Assembly: GCF_020614375.1 (NCBI RefSeq)
Contig: NZ_CP085328.1
Location: 248,001 to 312,000 of the forward strand
From: Haladaptatus salinisoli
GTDB lineage: Archaea > Halobacteriota > Halobacteria > Halobacteriales > Haladaptataceae
Direction: 5' to 3'
DNA: 64,000 nucleotides
Under the pieces are notes generated by a model, which was not told the origin of the DNA, searched no databases, and was given only the letters and a program-made list of their open reading frames with translations. Below are positions 51,640 to 60,057 of the stretch, piece after piece; the first letter of the stretch is position 1; each line of letters starts with the position of its first letter. The translations under genes were made by a program, and so were the position numbers.

Positions 51640-54384
51640 TCAGACGCGATCTTCGGTCGACGCCGAGTGGTCAGGTCGATCAATGAGTTCGACAGTGCCC
51701 CCCTTCCCATCGACGCGAATCCGCTCACCTGTTTGAATTTTTGACGTCGCATCCGATACCGATGCAACAGCTGGGATACCGTACTCCCGAGCGACAAGTG
51801 CCCCATGCGTCATCCGACCACCGACTTCCATCACGAGTCCTCCTGCATTCAGAAAGAGCGGCGTCCACCCCGGGTCCGTTGATGGGGCGACGAGTATTTC
51901 ATCTGTTTCGAGACTAGCTTCCGATGGATCATGGACCACCCGTGCCGTCCCTTCGACAACACCTGATGACACAGGTGTTCCGGTTAACGTATCCCTCTCC
52001 GTTTCTTGATTCTGTGTGCCAGTTGGGTATTCGCCTTCACTTGTAAGCAAGGGGGGTGCAGTCAATGCTGCATAGCGATCGTGCGTTCGTCGCCGTGATT
52101 CAATGTCAGCGTTGAGGGGTTCACCATTCAATGCAGCAAGGACCTCATTGCGACGGAGGAACCAGACGTCATCTGGTTGTTCGATCTGTCCGTTTTCAGC
52201 TAGCGTCTTACCCGCCTCCGACAGGATTTCATGAACGGTCGCAAAGACGTACGCCATCGCATGCTTGGGGAATTCTCGGATCGAAATAGCTTTTCGATAG
52301 TTCTCGATCAAGCGACCGACGAACCATTTTCGAACGGGACCAAGGAGACCATGGTTAGCCTGGGATTTGAGGTGGTTCGTGGCTTCTGACGCACGACGTT
52401 CAAGATCGTGTAGGTGTTCGCGGTGCTTCCCGCCTGATCCTTCTTTCGCGTTGCTATAGACCGTTCGAAGAAGTACTGATGGATCGTCACGCCATCGTGA
52501 CCGGCTCAAATCGATCTCACCGGTAGCGCGGTGACCAAACCGGTCAATGAATAACTCAAATGCGTCCGCGAATGCATCGCCATCCTTTGCCATCCTGATC
52601 TCACTGATCGATGCGCCCGATTCGAGCGCATCCAGGACTTCGGGAGAATCTCGTGCCAAATCAGCTAACTCCCCAAGCTCCTGGTTCATCCGTGTCACCA
52701 GCTCGTCCTTGAATCCTTTCCCGATAGCATCAAGCTCATCATCAGCATCTGGAAACATTCTTCGAAGCAGTCGTCCCGCAATGATGCCAGGGAGGAACGC
52801 TCCACCTCTCGGTGCGATCTCTTGCAAGAAGATGACCAAATTAACGTGGTCGAAGGCAGCCTGAACCCGATCTCGCGTCGTCTGTGGTGACTGAATCAGA
52901 CTCGCGTGTTCCTCGCCCCATGATTGACTCCAGTTCCACAGTACATCGAGGTTTGGAAGACCAAAGATGAGTGAGTGTGAGAGCTGTGATAGGATTCGCG
53001 GTACGACCGAACGAATCGGTTCATTCCCTCGTCGAATCATCTGTGCGCTGATGAGCAAACTCTCTCTCCGTCCGCGTTGTGGAATATCATTCTCCCGTTC
53101 CGTGAGAAGTTCCTGGAGACCCGTTGCTGCTGGTTCACTTATCTTCGATAACGCACCAGGAAGTCGCTGACGAATCGGTCCAATTCGAAGCAGTGGTGTC
53201 AGATCAGCATATGCACGGTTACCTGCTTCTGCCGAGACTCCGCCGTTCTCCGGATTCCGGAAGCGCATGGCGGCGTCATCAAGGAACGACCGCCAGAAAT
53301 CCACGACGAGCGGTGGGAGCGCCTCTGCCATCGCCTGCTGGTGGCCGATACTCAAATAGACGTGCAGATACTCGTCATCCGGACGCGGTGACGGAAGCGG
53401 ATACAGCGAAGTAATCGGCCGGGATTGGAGCATGACGAACTTTCCGTCAACAAATGCCCACTCGATATCCTGAGGAACACCCAATAACTCTTCAATCTGC
53501 ATTCCCAGTTCGATGAGCGTGTGCAACTGTGCATCCGTCAATACGCGACTCGCTTGCTCGTCCGGAGAAACGGCAATAGTTTCTGTTCCATCAGTCTCGT
53601 CTGTGCGTGAGCGGATAGCGTATGCCTTTTCACCAACATCATAGTCCAGCACGCCACCAGTCCGCTTATCCACGCGAGCATTATCTGGTGACACGTCACC
53701 GGCCACGACTGCGTCGCCGAGTCCAAAACTCGCATCAACTGACGCGATATGACGATTTCCAGAGACGGGATCAGCAGTGAAGAGGACACCCGCGGCCTTC
53801 GGTTCGACCATTTCCTGCACGACGACTGCCATTCCCACCTTTGAATGTGGGATACCGTTTCGCAGTCGATAGGTCACCGCGCGATCCGTGAAAAGGCTCG
53901 CCATACAGTCTCGAACTCGGTCAATGACTGCTGTCTTGCTATGGACTGCAAGGAACGTTTCGTGCTGTCCCGCAAACGACGCCGTCGGGAGGTCCTCTGC
54001 GGTCGCACTCGATCGTACAGCAACCGAATCAGCGCCAATATCGTTCAATGCGTCTTCCATCGCCAGTCGGACGGTATCGGGGAATTCCGTGTTTCTAATC
54101 CGTTCTCGTACTGTGGCGCTGATTTCTCCGATTTGTTCAGTATCTGTTGAGTCAAGGTTTTCTAGTGAGGTGATCACCTCGCGTGTTTCTGCAGCAGCCA
54201 CCAGTGTTTGATACGCGGCTGTTGTCACGCAGAATCCTGCAGGAACAGTAAAACCTGCATCAACAAGCTGGGCAAGGTTGGAACCTTTTCCTCCGGTTAT
54301 GGATATCTCAGTTGCTGTTTTGTCGGTGAGTGAGAGGGTGTATCCAACCCTGTCTGGATCAATCTGGATGTCGCTCATGTTCAA
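51640..54384 (-). CDS. PEP-synthase-like / rifampicin-phosphotransferase-like protein
   Basis: The 914-residue protein has an N-terminal PPDK-type ATP-grasp (ITGGKGSNLAQLVDAGFTVPAGF, VAVRSSATAEDLPTASFAGQHE), a long unassigned middle, and a C-terminal swivelling His domain with GGRMTHGALVAREYGIPAV, where the catalytic His lies. There is no C-terminal PEP-binding barrel, unlike PpsA. Order ATP-grasp / middle / His at the C-terminus matches rifampicin phosphotransferase (Rph) and its relatives. It likely phosphorylates a small molecule by ATP to AMP+Pi. The gene is divergent from a BAT regulator. Confidence 0.82.
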   Translation of the reverse strand: MNMSDIQIDPDRVGYTLSLTDKTATEISITGGKGSNLAQLVDAGFTVPAGFCVTTAAYQTLVAAAETREVITSLENLDSTDTEQIGEISATVRERIRNTEFPDTVRLAMEDALNDIGADSVAVRSSATAEDLPTASFAGQHETFLAVHSKTAVIDRVRDCMASLFTDRAVTYRLRNGIPHSKVGMAVVVQEMVEPKAAGVLFTADPVSGNRHIASVDASFGLGDAVVAGDVSPDNARVDKRTGGVLDYDVGEKAYAIRSRTDETDGTETIAVSPDEQASRVLTDAQLHTLIELGMQIEELLGVPQDIEWAFVDGKFVMLQSRPITSLYPLPSPRPDDEYLHVYLSIGHQQAMAEALPPLVVDFWRSFLDDAAMRFRNPENGGVSAEAGNRAYADLTPLLRIGPIRQRLPGALSKISEPAATGLQELLTERENDIPQRGRRESLLISAQMIRRGNEPIRSVVPRILSQLSHSLIFGLPNLDVLWNWSQSWGEEHASLIQSPQTTRDRVQAAFDHVNLVIFLQEIAPRGGAFLPGIIAGRLLRRMFPDADDELDAIGKGFKDELVTRMNQELGELADLARDSPEVLDALESGASISEIRMAKDGDAFADAFELFIDRFGHRATGEIDLSRSRWRDDPSVLLRTVYSNAKEGSGGKHREHLHDLERRASEATNHLKSQANHGLLGPVRKWFVGRLIENYRKAISIREFPKHAMAYVFATVHEILSEAGKTLAENGQIEQPDDVWFLRRNEVLAALNGEPLNADIESRRRTHDRYAALTAPPLLTSEGEYPTGTQNQETERDTLTGTPVSSGVVEGTARVVHDPSEASLETDEILVAPSTDPGWTPLFLNAGGLVMEVGGRMTHGALVAREYGIPAVASVSDATSKIQTGERIRVDGKGGTVELIDRPDHSASTEDRV

Positions 54385-54534
54385 AATATCCGGTTTTGAG
54401 GAAATCTAGCTTCTAAAACAACCTTGATAGCGCCTCTGGGTTCGTTCCTTCCTAGGTTAACCCAGATCAATCCAGTAGTCATCACTTGAAATCGGAGGTC
54501 GATATAGTAAGCTCTTCTCACGAGTATACTCGCT

Positions 54535-54543
54535 CTATTTAAG
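54535..54543 (+). promoter_or_regulatory. TATA-like box for the BAT-family regulator at 54568
   Basis: CTATTTAAG lies about 25-33 bases before ATG 54568, a spacing that fits an archaeal promoter with a leaderless transcript. The 183-base space is shared with the divergent phosphotransferase-like gene. Confidence 0.5.
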
Positions 54544-54567
54544 TACCTCCACGTTAGCCTATGCAAT

Positions 54568-55239
54568 ATGAAATACATTCGAGTAATCGGCGAACCGGAT
54601 CCCAAATATGCGCCTGAGCTTTTTCACGTAATGGCAGGATCGTCATTTGTAACTGAAACCCGACTTTTTGATCTGAATATTTCTCCTCAAGGCAGACCAA
54701 CTCTCCTTTTCGAAGTGGATGGTAACATCGATCAGGTACGTGACGTACTTGGCAGAGTAAACGGTCTACAGACAGTTGAAGCAGCACCGATAACAGACGG
54801 TAGATTCAATCTTCTCGTCACGCTTGATCCTGCAGAAATACCCCTGTTTCAGGATTTGTTCGGCGCACTTACTCTGGAAGGAATGATCGTGGCTAAACCA
54901 GTGATCTACCGCAATAAACAGGTTCACGCACGTATTGTCGGAAGTACATCGGCCCTTCAGTCAGCAATTGGTCGGTTCCCCTCAGAAGTGGATCTCAAAA
55001 TCGATTCAATAGGTGAATTTAATCAGAGTCGTGAGACGCCTCTGTCAACGCTCAGTGACAGGCAACGAGAAGCGGTGCTGACTGCATTCAATATTGGATA
55101 CTACGATCATCCCCGGAAGGCGACCCACGAAGAGATCGCTGCTCAGCTTGGATGTGCCCCTAATACTGTTTCAGATCATCTCCAAAAAGCTGAGAAGAAA
55201 ATCATGGCTGAACTTCTTGAATTGGAATTTGAGCGATAA
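54568..55239 (+). CDS. BAT-family (HTH_10) transcriptional regulator
   Basis: The 223-residue protein has a BAT-type N-terminal domain (VTETRLFDLNISPQGRPTLLFEVDG) and a C-terminal HTH_10 (LSDRQREAVLTAFNIGYYDHPRKA, then EEIAAQLGCAPNTVSDHLQKAEKKI). It is divergent from the phosphotransferase-like gene, so it probably regulates it. No input domain other than the BAT domain is visible. Confidence 0.85.
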   Translation: MKYIRVIGEPDPKYAPELFHVMAGSSFVTETRLFDLNISPQGRPTLLFEVDGNIDQVRDVLGRVNGLQTVEAAPITDGRFNLLVTLDPAEIPLFQDLFGALTLEGMIVAKPVIYRNKQVHARIVGSTSALQSAIGRFPSEVDLKIDSIGEFNQSRETPLSTLSDRQREAVLTAFNIGYYDHPRKATHEEIAAQLGCAPNTVSDHLQKAEKKIMAELLELEFER

Positions 55240-55434
55240 TACGTACGACATATAGAGAGGATGCATGCAGCAGAGTGTTATCTACAGGTGAAATAGACCT
55301 AGTTCACATAGCGGCGGTCCTATCCGGGAGCGTGGCTGCCTTCGAGCAGGTGCGCAACGTAGATACATACCGTCTGATCAGGTTCCGGCCCTTTTGTCGC
55401 CAGATTGAATAGACGCGACGATCAAGAGGATTCC

Positions 55435-55989
55435 ATGGCCAACCTCATCTACTTCATCAACTCATCACTCGACGGCTACATCGCCGACGAGAACGGCACC
55501 TTCGACTGGACAGAGCCATCTGAGGACGCGCATGCCTTCTTCAACGACTTCCAACGATCGGTCGACACCTCCCTTATCGGCCGTCGCATGTATGAGACGA
55601 TGAGGGTATGGGACACCTTTCTCCTTGACGACCTCTCCGAGGTAGAACGCGAGTTCGCTGAGGCGTGGCGGGATACCGACAAAGTCGTCTACTCAACCAC
55701 CCTGGACACCGTGCCGGAACCGCGAACCCGCCTGGAGCAGACGTTCGACCCCGAAGTGGTACAGGTCATGAAAGATCAAGCCGACCGCGACCTGTCCATC
55801 GGTGGCCCCGGTCTCGCTGCGGAGGCCATCCGGGCAGGTCTGGTTGACCGGTATGTACTGCGCTTGGTCCCGACGATCGTCGGTGGGGGAACCCGAGCCC
55901 TCCCCGACGCAACGCGGGTCGACCTCGCTCTCAACACGACACGTCGTTTCGACGACGGCTCCGTCCTAGTCGACTACAGCCTCCGATGA
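55435..55989 (+). CDS. Dihydrofolate-reductase-family (RibD C-terminal) protein
   Basis: From ATG 55435 the protein is 184 residues: FINSSLDGYIADENGTFDW, FNDFQRSVDTSLIGRRMYETMRVW, DLSIGGPGLAAEAIRAGLVDRYVLRLVPTIVGGGTRALPD. This is the YyaP/RibD_C group of NADPH-dependent reductase folds, common in actinobacteria and laterally acquired in some haloarchaea. Its substrate is unknown; it is not the folate enzyme itself. Start 55405 was rejected because the added residues are not conserved. Confidence 0.85.
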   Translation: MANLIYFINSSLDGYIADENGTFDWTEPSEDAHAFFNDFQRSVDTSLIGRRMYETMRVWDTFLLDDLSEVEREFAEAWRDTDKVVYSTTLDTVPEPRTRLEQTFDPEVVQVMKDQADRDLSIGGPGLAAEAIRAGLVDRYVLRLVPTIVGGGTRALPDATRVDLALNTTRRFDDGSVLVDYSLR

Positions 55990-56308
55990 CCAAACCGACC
56001 CCAAAACAGGCAGCGGGATAGTCCACCAGTCAGATCAACGGAAACGGATCACCTTCACCTGTAAACTACGCGGGTCTGTCTACCGGCCAATCCGCGAACT
56101 TCGGCCGTGCAAGATACGCGTCCTGTATTCAGCACATTCGGAACAAACTGTCGATACGCCGTCAAGAGTGGCATGCTGACTACAAAGGGTGTATCAGGCA
56201 CCCCGGGGGATCTGGCTCCAAGGTAAGATGAGTAATACCGTGTGAGATGACGACGTTCGCGAGACTGGTCTTTCTTTGACTCGGGGCGAACGCCGAACTC
56301 GATTACGA
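55990..56308. other. Intergenic region without recognised features
   Basis: 319 bases between the DHFR-like gene and the stop of the minus-strand monooxygenase (convergent). I found no coding scrap, repeat or hairpin that I can support here. Confidence 0.3.
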
Positions 56309-57442
56309 CTATTGTTGGAGTCCGTCCACCGATCCGGTGTAGCTCGGACGAGGCTGCTGCTGCCGCGGCCGCGACGTGAGGTGGTCGACGACGTACTCCG
56401 CGTCCCGGCCGACGCCGGTGAACAGCCCCGACGTCATCGCATAGAGGAAGGACAGGCCGACGAAGTACAAGCCAGGCGCGTCCGGGACGATGCCGCGCAT
56501 ATGGACGGGCTCCTTGGGCTGTTCTTTCCCGTCGAAGATTGGGAGGTCGATCCACGAGAAGTCGGGCTGGAAGCCGGTACACCAAATGACGTTCTCGACG
56601 TCGAGGACATCGTCGTCTCCGACGACGGGGCGGCCGTCGCGGACGCCGGTCGTTCGAGGCGTCCGCTCAACGCCGGCCGCGGCCAAGTCCGCCGGTTTAG
56701 TCCGGACCAACTGGATGCCCTGGGACAGCATCTCCGGGCGCTTCCGGCGCCCGATGGGCGTCCCCGTCGTGAGGATCCGGTGAAAGAGTACACGCATCAC
56801 GAACGGCACCCCCAAGTGACGGCCGAACCACGAGTCTATGTGGAACGGCACGTGGCCGACGTCCCGGCCCGACAGCCACGTCTCGTGTCCGTTGGCGACG
56901 TCGAGGGCAATCTCAGCACCGGAGTTGCCCGCTCCGACGACGAGCACGTCCCCGTCCTGGAGCTGCTCGGGGTTGCGGTAGTCGCTCGTGTGTAGCTGGA
57001 CGATGTCGTCGGAGAGCTCCGCCGCGAAATCCGGGACCTTCGGAACCTGGTAGCTCGCCATCGCCACCACGACGTTGTCTGCCTCGAACCGCCGGTCGCC
57101 GGCGCTCACTAGAAAGCCTTCATCGTTCCGTTCCAGCCCGTCGACGCGGACGCCGAGCTCGACGGGCAAGTCGAACCGCTCGGCGTAGGTCTCCAGGTAA
57201 TCGGCCACCTCGTCCTTCGCGGGGAAGGCGTGCAGTGAGCCCGGAAAGTCCATCCCCGGCAGGCTCGAGTAGCGGGCTGGCGTAAACACACGGAGGGAGT
57301 CCCAGCGGGCCCGCCATGCCTCGCCGATCCGGTCGCTCGCGTCGAGGATGACGAAGTCCTGGTCGTGCTGTTGTAGATAGTATCCGGTCACCAGTCCGGC
57401 CTGGCCTCCACCGATGACGACGGTCTCGTGTCGTTGGGTCAT
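56309..57442 (-). CDS. Flavin-containing monooxygenase (FMO/YUCCA-like)
   Basis: From ATG 57442 the protein is 377 residues: FAD-binding VVIGGGQAGLVTGYYL, the NADPH dinucleotide motif VLVVGAGNSGAEIALDVA and GRDVGHVPF, and a C-terminal ATG-like motif ENVIWCTGFQPDFSW. It oxygenates a nucleophilic N or S atom, or acts as a Baeyer-Villiger-like enzyme. The same gene type occurs in actinobacteria, and the GC content looks higher than neighbours. Start 57484 is less likely (no similarity). Confidence 0.87.
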   Translation of the reverse strand: MTQRHETVVIGGGQAGLVTGYYLQQHDQDFVILDASDRIGEAWRARWDSLRVFTPARYSSLPGMDFPGSLHAFPAKDEVADYLETYAERFDLPVELGVRVDGLERNDEGFLVSAGDRRFEADNVVVAMASYQVPKVPDFAAELSDDIVQLHTSDYRNPEQLQDGDVLVVGAGNSGAEIALDVANGHETWLSGRDVGHVPFHIDSWFGRHLGVPFVMRVLFHRILTTGTPIGRRKRPEMLSQGIQLVRTKPADLAAAGVERTPRTTGVRDGRPVVGDDDVLDVENVIWCTGFQPDFSWIDLPIFDGKEQPKEPVHMRGIVPDAPGLYFVGLSFLYAMTSGLFTGVGRDAEYVVDHLTSRPRQQQPRPSYTGSVDGLQQ

Positions 57443-57603
57443 GTTCTCGTTCCTCGGTGAGTGTTGGCGCCGAACGATCGTCATGATATCTCGTGCAGGA
57501 TTTCACGGCGTGAAAACCGCGAGTTCGGTCGACGCGTGGCCGCGACAGTGAGCACTGCTCGGCCGGTTCGCCGCGCCAACATCGGCGATCGTCACAGGTG
57601 ACG

Positions 57604-58287
57604 TTACGACGGCGTGCGGGACTCGAAGGCGGCGGGGTCTACCGGGGTTGCCTCCGCACGGACCTGCTCGAAGACCGAGGTGGCCCAGTCGCGGGCTTCC
57701 GGGGCGTCGGTGTCGATGACCGCCACGAGCGCCCCAGTCTCGACGTCATGGCAACAGATGCCGGCCCGGTCGTCCACGATGCCGAGGCCGCAGCGGTCGC
57801 CGTCGGGGAGGTGGTCGTGGACGAGGATGGTCGCGTTCTCGCAGGCCGCGACCTCCATGATGCGTTCCGGGTTCCAGGCGAACGTCCCCTCCAAGACCTC
57901 GGGTGTGAACACGTACTCGAACGCCATTCCCTCGAGGGCCGCACCGCAGGCCGTCTCGAGGTTGGTCGACTTGAAGACGATGTTGTCGAACCCGCGCAAC
58001 GACCCTGTCGACGCGATGAGCTGGCCGAGACGCTCGACGGGCTCGTAGGGGTACCCGGGCCCGGGGTAGGAAACTACCGCGTCGGCGAAGAGGTCGACGG
58101 AGAAGCCCGGCATCTCGACCGGCAGCCACTGCCAGACGTCACGGAGCTTCTCCTCGATCTCCATCGCGTCCCGGAGCGCCAGGAACCGGTCGGCGACGTA
58201 CTCGCCGTCTTCGATTGGGATCCAATACTTGCTATGGATGAATTGGTTATAATATACTTCCAAGTTGTGGAAGGATCCAAAAACCAT
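57604..58287 (-). pseudogene. FilR1-type regulator lacking its N-terminal HTH
   Basis: The 227-residue frame ends in a FilR1-middle-domain (PF08350 / DUF1724-type) sensor: VADRFLALRDAMEIEEKLRDVWQWLP, GFDNIVFKSTNLETACGAALEGM, EYVFTPEVLEGTFAWNPERI, CGLGIVDDRAG, CCHDVETGALVAVIDTDAPEARDW. In full-length relatives this follows a DNA-binding winged helix of about 80 residues. Here only about 30 unrelated, AT-rich residues precede VADRFL, and the junction lies near 58215. It is probably a truncated, non-DNA-binding remnant. Confidence 0.6.
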
Positions 58288-58298
58288 TTCCGATCGAG

Positions 58299-58625
58299 TT
58301 ATGGCCGTTCTATAATCTTGGCGACCGAGAGAATGGCGTCGAACTTTGGCGGTGCTTCGGTGAGTTCCACCGTCCCTGCCTCAGAATCGTACCTGATGTA
58401 CTCTGCTTCGGAGACTTTTGGCAAATCAGTGTGCAGGAGCTCAACTTCGATTCGATCGAATTTTTCCTCGGGGATGGATACTGATGCCTGGTCCGTTTCC
58501 CACTCAGCAACCTGCTCTGTGACCTCATCAACGGTGACCGGCCCCTCTTGTTGTTCAAGATAGTACAGTGCGTACCGTCGCCGTCGTTTGCCGAGGAGGT
58601 CAAAGACTCGATCTAACGATACCAT
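58299..58625 (-). CDS. DUF7344-like winged-helix protein
   Basis: From ATG 58625 the protein is 108 residues (an alternative start at 58676 adds 17 residues). It begins SLDRVFDLLGKRRRRYALYYLEQQEG, the standard opening of haloarchaeal DUF7344 winged helices, with a wing near VELLHTDLPKVSEAEYIRYD. It is expected to bind DNA. Spacing to the truncated FilR1-like frame is 11 bases, so the two were joined by the rearrangement that removed that gene's HTH. Confidence 0.75.
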   Translation of the reverse strand: MVSLDRVFDLLGKRRRRYALYYLEQQEGPVTVDEVTEQVAEWETDQASVSIPEEKFDRIEVELLHTDLPKVSEAEYIRYDSEAGTVELTEAPPKFDAILSVAKIIERP

Positions 58626-58676
58626 CGTATCCTCTAGCTCACCCAAAATGATAACGATTATGTCACGGATGCTCAC

Positions 58677-59086
58677 TGGATGAAGTCACCACCTCTGATG
58701 CGTATCGCGGCAATTGGAACTCATAGAGTGTAAGAACTTGACTGAGAAGCCCGTTTTCACCACAAGCCTTGGCAGTTAAAGCCGGTTAGTGATGCGACTA
58801 AACCGCATACCAAACAAACATGATGACGGAACAGTTGGGTTTGACTGGTAAGTAAGGCGAGTAAGGAGTAAGGCGCGGGACAAGAACTCATCCACCTTTC
58901 TCTGGCGTGGTCACACGTTCGCGCCAGTATCCGCGCCTCGTACGTAATATTGCTCTTCATAGTATATAGATTTTGGTCCCACCACGTGGGAAAATTGTCG
59001 CCCAGACAACGCCTCCTTGGTAGTGCTAGTAGAACTAGGAAGATGTAGAACAACGCACTACTGCACCAACTCAGTATCCTAGAACG
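58677..59086. other. Intergenic region, no recognised feature
   Basis: 410 bases between two minus-strand regulator genes. It has a short direct repeat AGTAAGG(CG/AG) around 58853-58873 and TA-rich promoter-like sequence around 58965-58972 (TAGTATATAG), but no coding frame with convincing character. Confidence 0.3.
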
Positions 59087-59395
59087 TTACGGTGGTGTGG
59101 TCTCTAGTGGTTCAAGATCGATTGTCCCGTCACTGGTGATCGTTACATGGTAGCCACAGTACGCAAATGATACGTGGCCATCTGCTCTTGAAGTGCCATC
59201 AGTTAAGGGAGTGAACAGACTGTCGAGTGCATCTGGGTTGATGGACTGGTAGATTGGTTCCAAGTCGTCTGGTGACCGCTGGTCGTGCACGGCAACTGCC
59301 TCGACAACCAGCGCGCTTAGTCGGGCAGTGTCCAATGTCGGGATGACTGCTGTGTGGGGTGCGGTTTCCCCCGGTGATGGTTCGTGATCAACCAT
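59087..59395 (-). CDS. HalOD1 output-domain protein
   Basis: The 102-residue protein matches the HalOD1 domain: ALVVEAVAVHDQRSPDDLEPIYQ, SINPDALDSLFTPL, HVSFAYCGYHVTITSDGTIDLEP. HalOD1 is a haloarchaeal output domain of unknown biochemical activity, thought to act in signalling. A second copy is partly visible at the right edge (63790-64000). It is a single-gene unit, minus strand. Confidence 0.85.
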   Translation of the reverse strand: MVDHEPSPGETAPHTAVIPTLDTARLSALVVEAVAVHDQRSPDDLEPIYQSINPDALDSLFTPLTDGTSRADGHVSFAYCGYHVTITSDGTIDLEPLETTPP

Positions 59396-59608
59396 GGCGA
59401 ATCTCGGGTAGAGAAGTATCTTCCACCGCTATTAGTTTCTCGTGTCGATACGGATGAAAATACAGGATGCATTATCAGCAATGGTTCTACAAGTGTTAAC
59501 CTAATCTGGGTAATTTATGGATAAAATGGTTGTTTATCCTTCGGCATCAACTCGATATTTCTCAGCACGGAGGAGAAGTCCTATGCAGAAACAGAAGAAT
59601 ACTGGCCA

Positions 59609-59977
59609 TCACACCACCATTTCGGTGAATTGTGCACAGGCGACCACCCGTTCGAGTACACCTTCTCTTCGATAGCGGACGGTCTCACTTCGGTCGTCGT
59701 ATTCGATAATGCCATGATTCTCCAGTTTTGGAAGGTGACCGTGGAGGAGTTGTGTTCTGAGGCGGTCAGCATCCTCAGCTGTCCGTACATCGAACTGCGT
59801 GCAGAAATGTGTGACGAGTTCGTCGACAGTCGCGATCGGTTGGGACTCTCCATGAAAGTAATAGAGGACGTGGCGGCGGTGCTCGTTGCTCAGCAGGTCG
59901 AAGATGGCATCAAGACTCAGTGTCGGCGTATTCGGATTGCCAACAGTTGGCGTATCTGGTCGCTTGCCGCTTGTCAT
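59609..59977 (-). CDS. DUF7344-like winged-helix protein
   Basis: The 122-residue protein has the domain SLDAIFDLLSNEHRRHVLYYFHGES, VDELVTHFCTQFDVRTAED, LRTQLLHGHLPKLENHGIIEYDDRSETVRYRR. It is a paralogue of the protein at 58299-58625 and probably binds DNA. It belongs to the regulator cluster with HalOD1 and the PAS-GAF-BAT protein. Confidence 0.8.
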   Translation of the reverse strand: MTSGKRPDTPTVGNPNTPTLSLDAIFDLLSNEHRRHVLYYFHGESQPIATVDELVTHFCTQFDVRTAEDADRLRTQLLHGHLPKLENHGIIEYDDRSETVRYRREGVLERVVACAQFTEMVV

Positions 59978-60057
59978 ACTGGTTCCCTTTTGCGTCTCAG
60001 CGATTACGAGTAGTGGGCCTCACTATTGAGGGGGAGTACGAGAGGAACCATCGATGG

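Noticed and set aside
56276..56995. 239-residue plus-strand frame opposite the monooxygenase
   Set aside because: It is a shadow of a GC-rich gene with convincing FAD and NADPH motifs on the minus strand.
57598..58563. 321-residue plus-strand frame across the FilR1-like and DUF7344 region
   Set aside because: It crosses two recognisable minus-strand genes and has no domain of its own.
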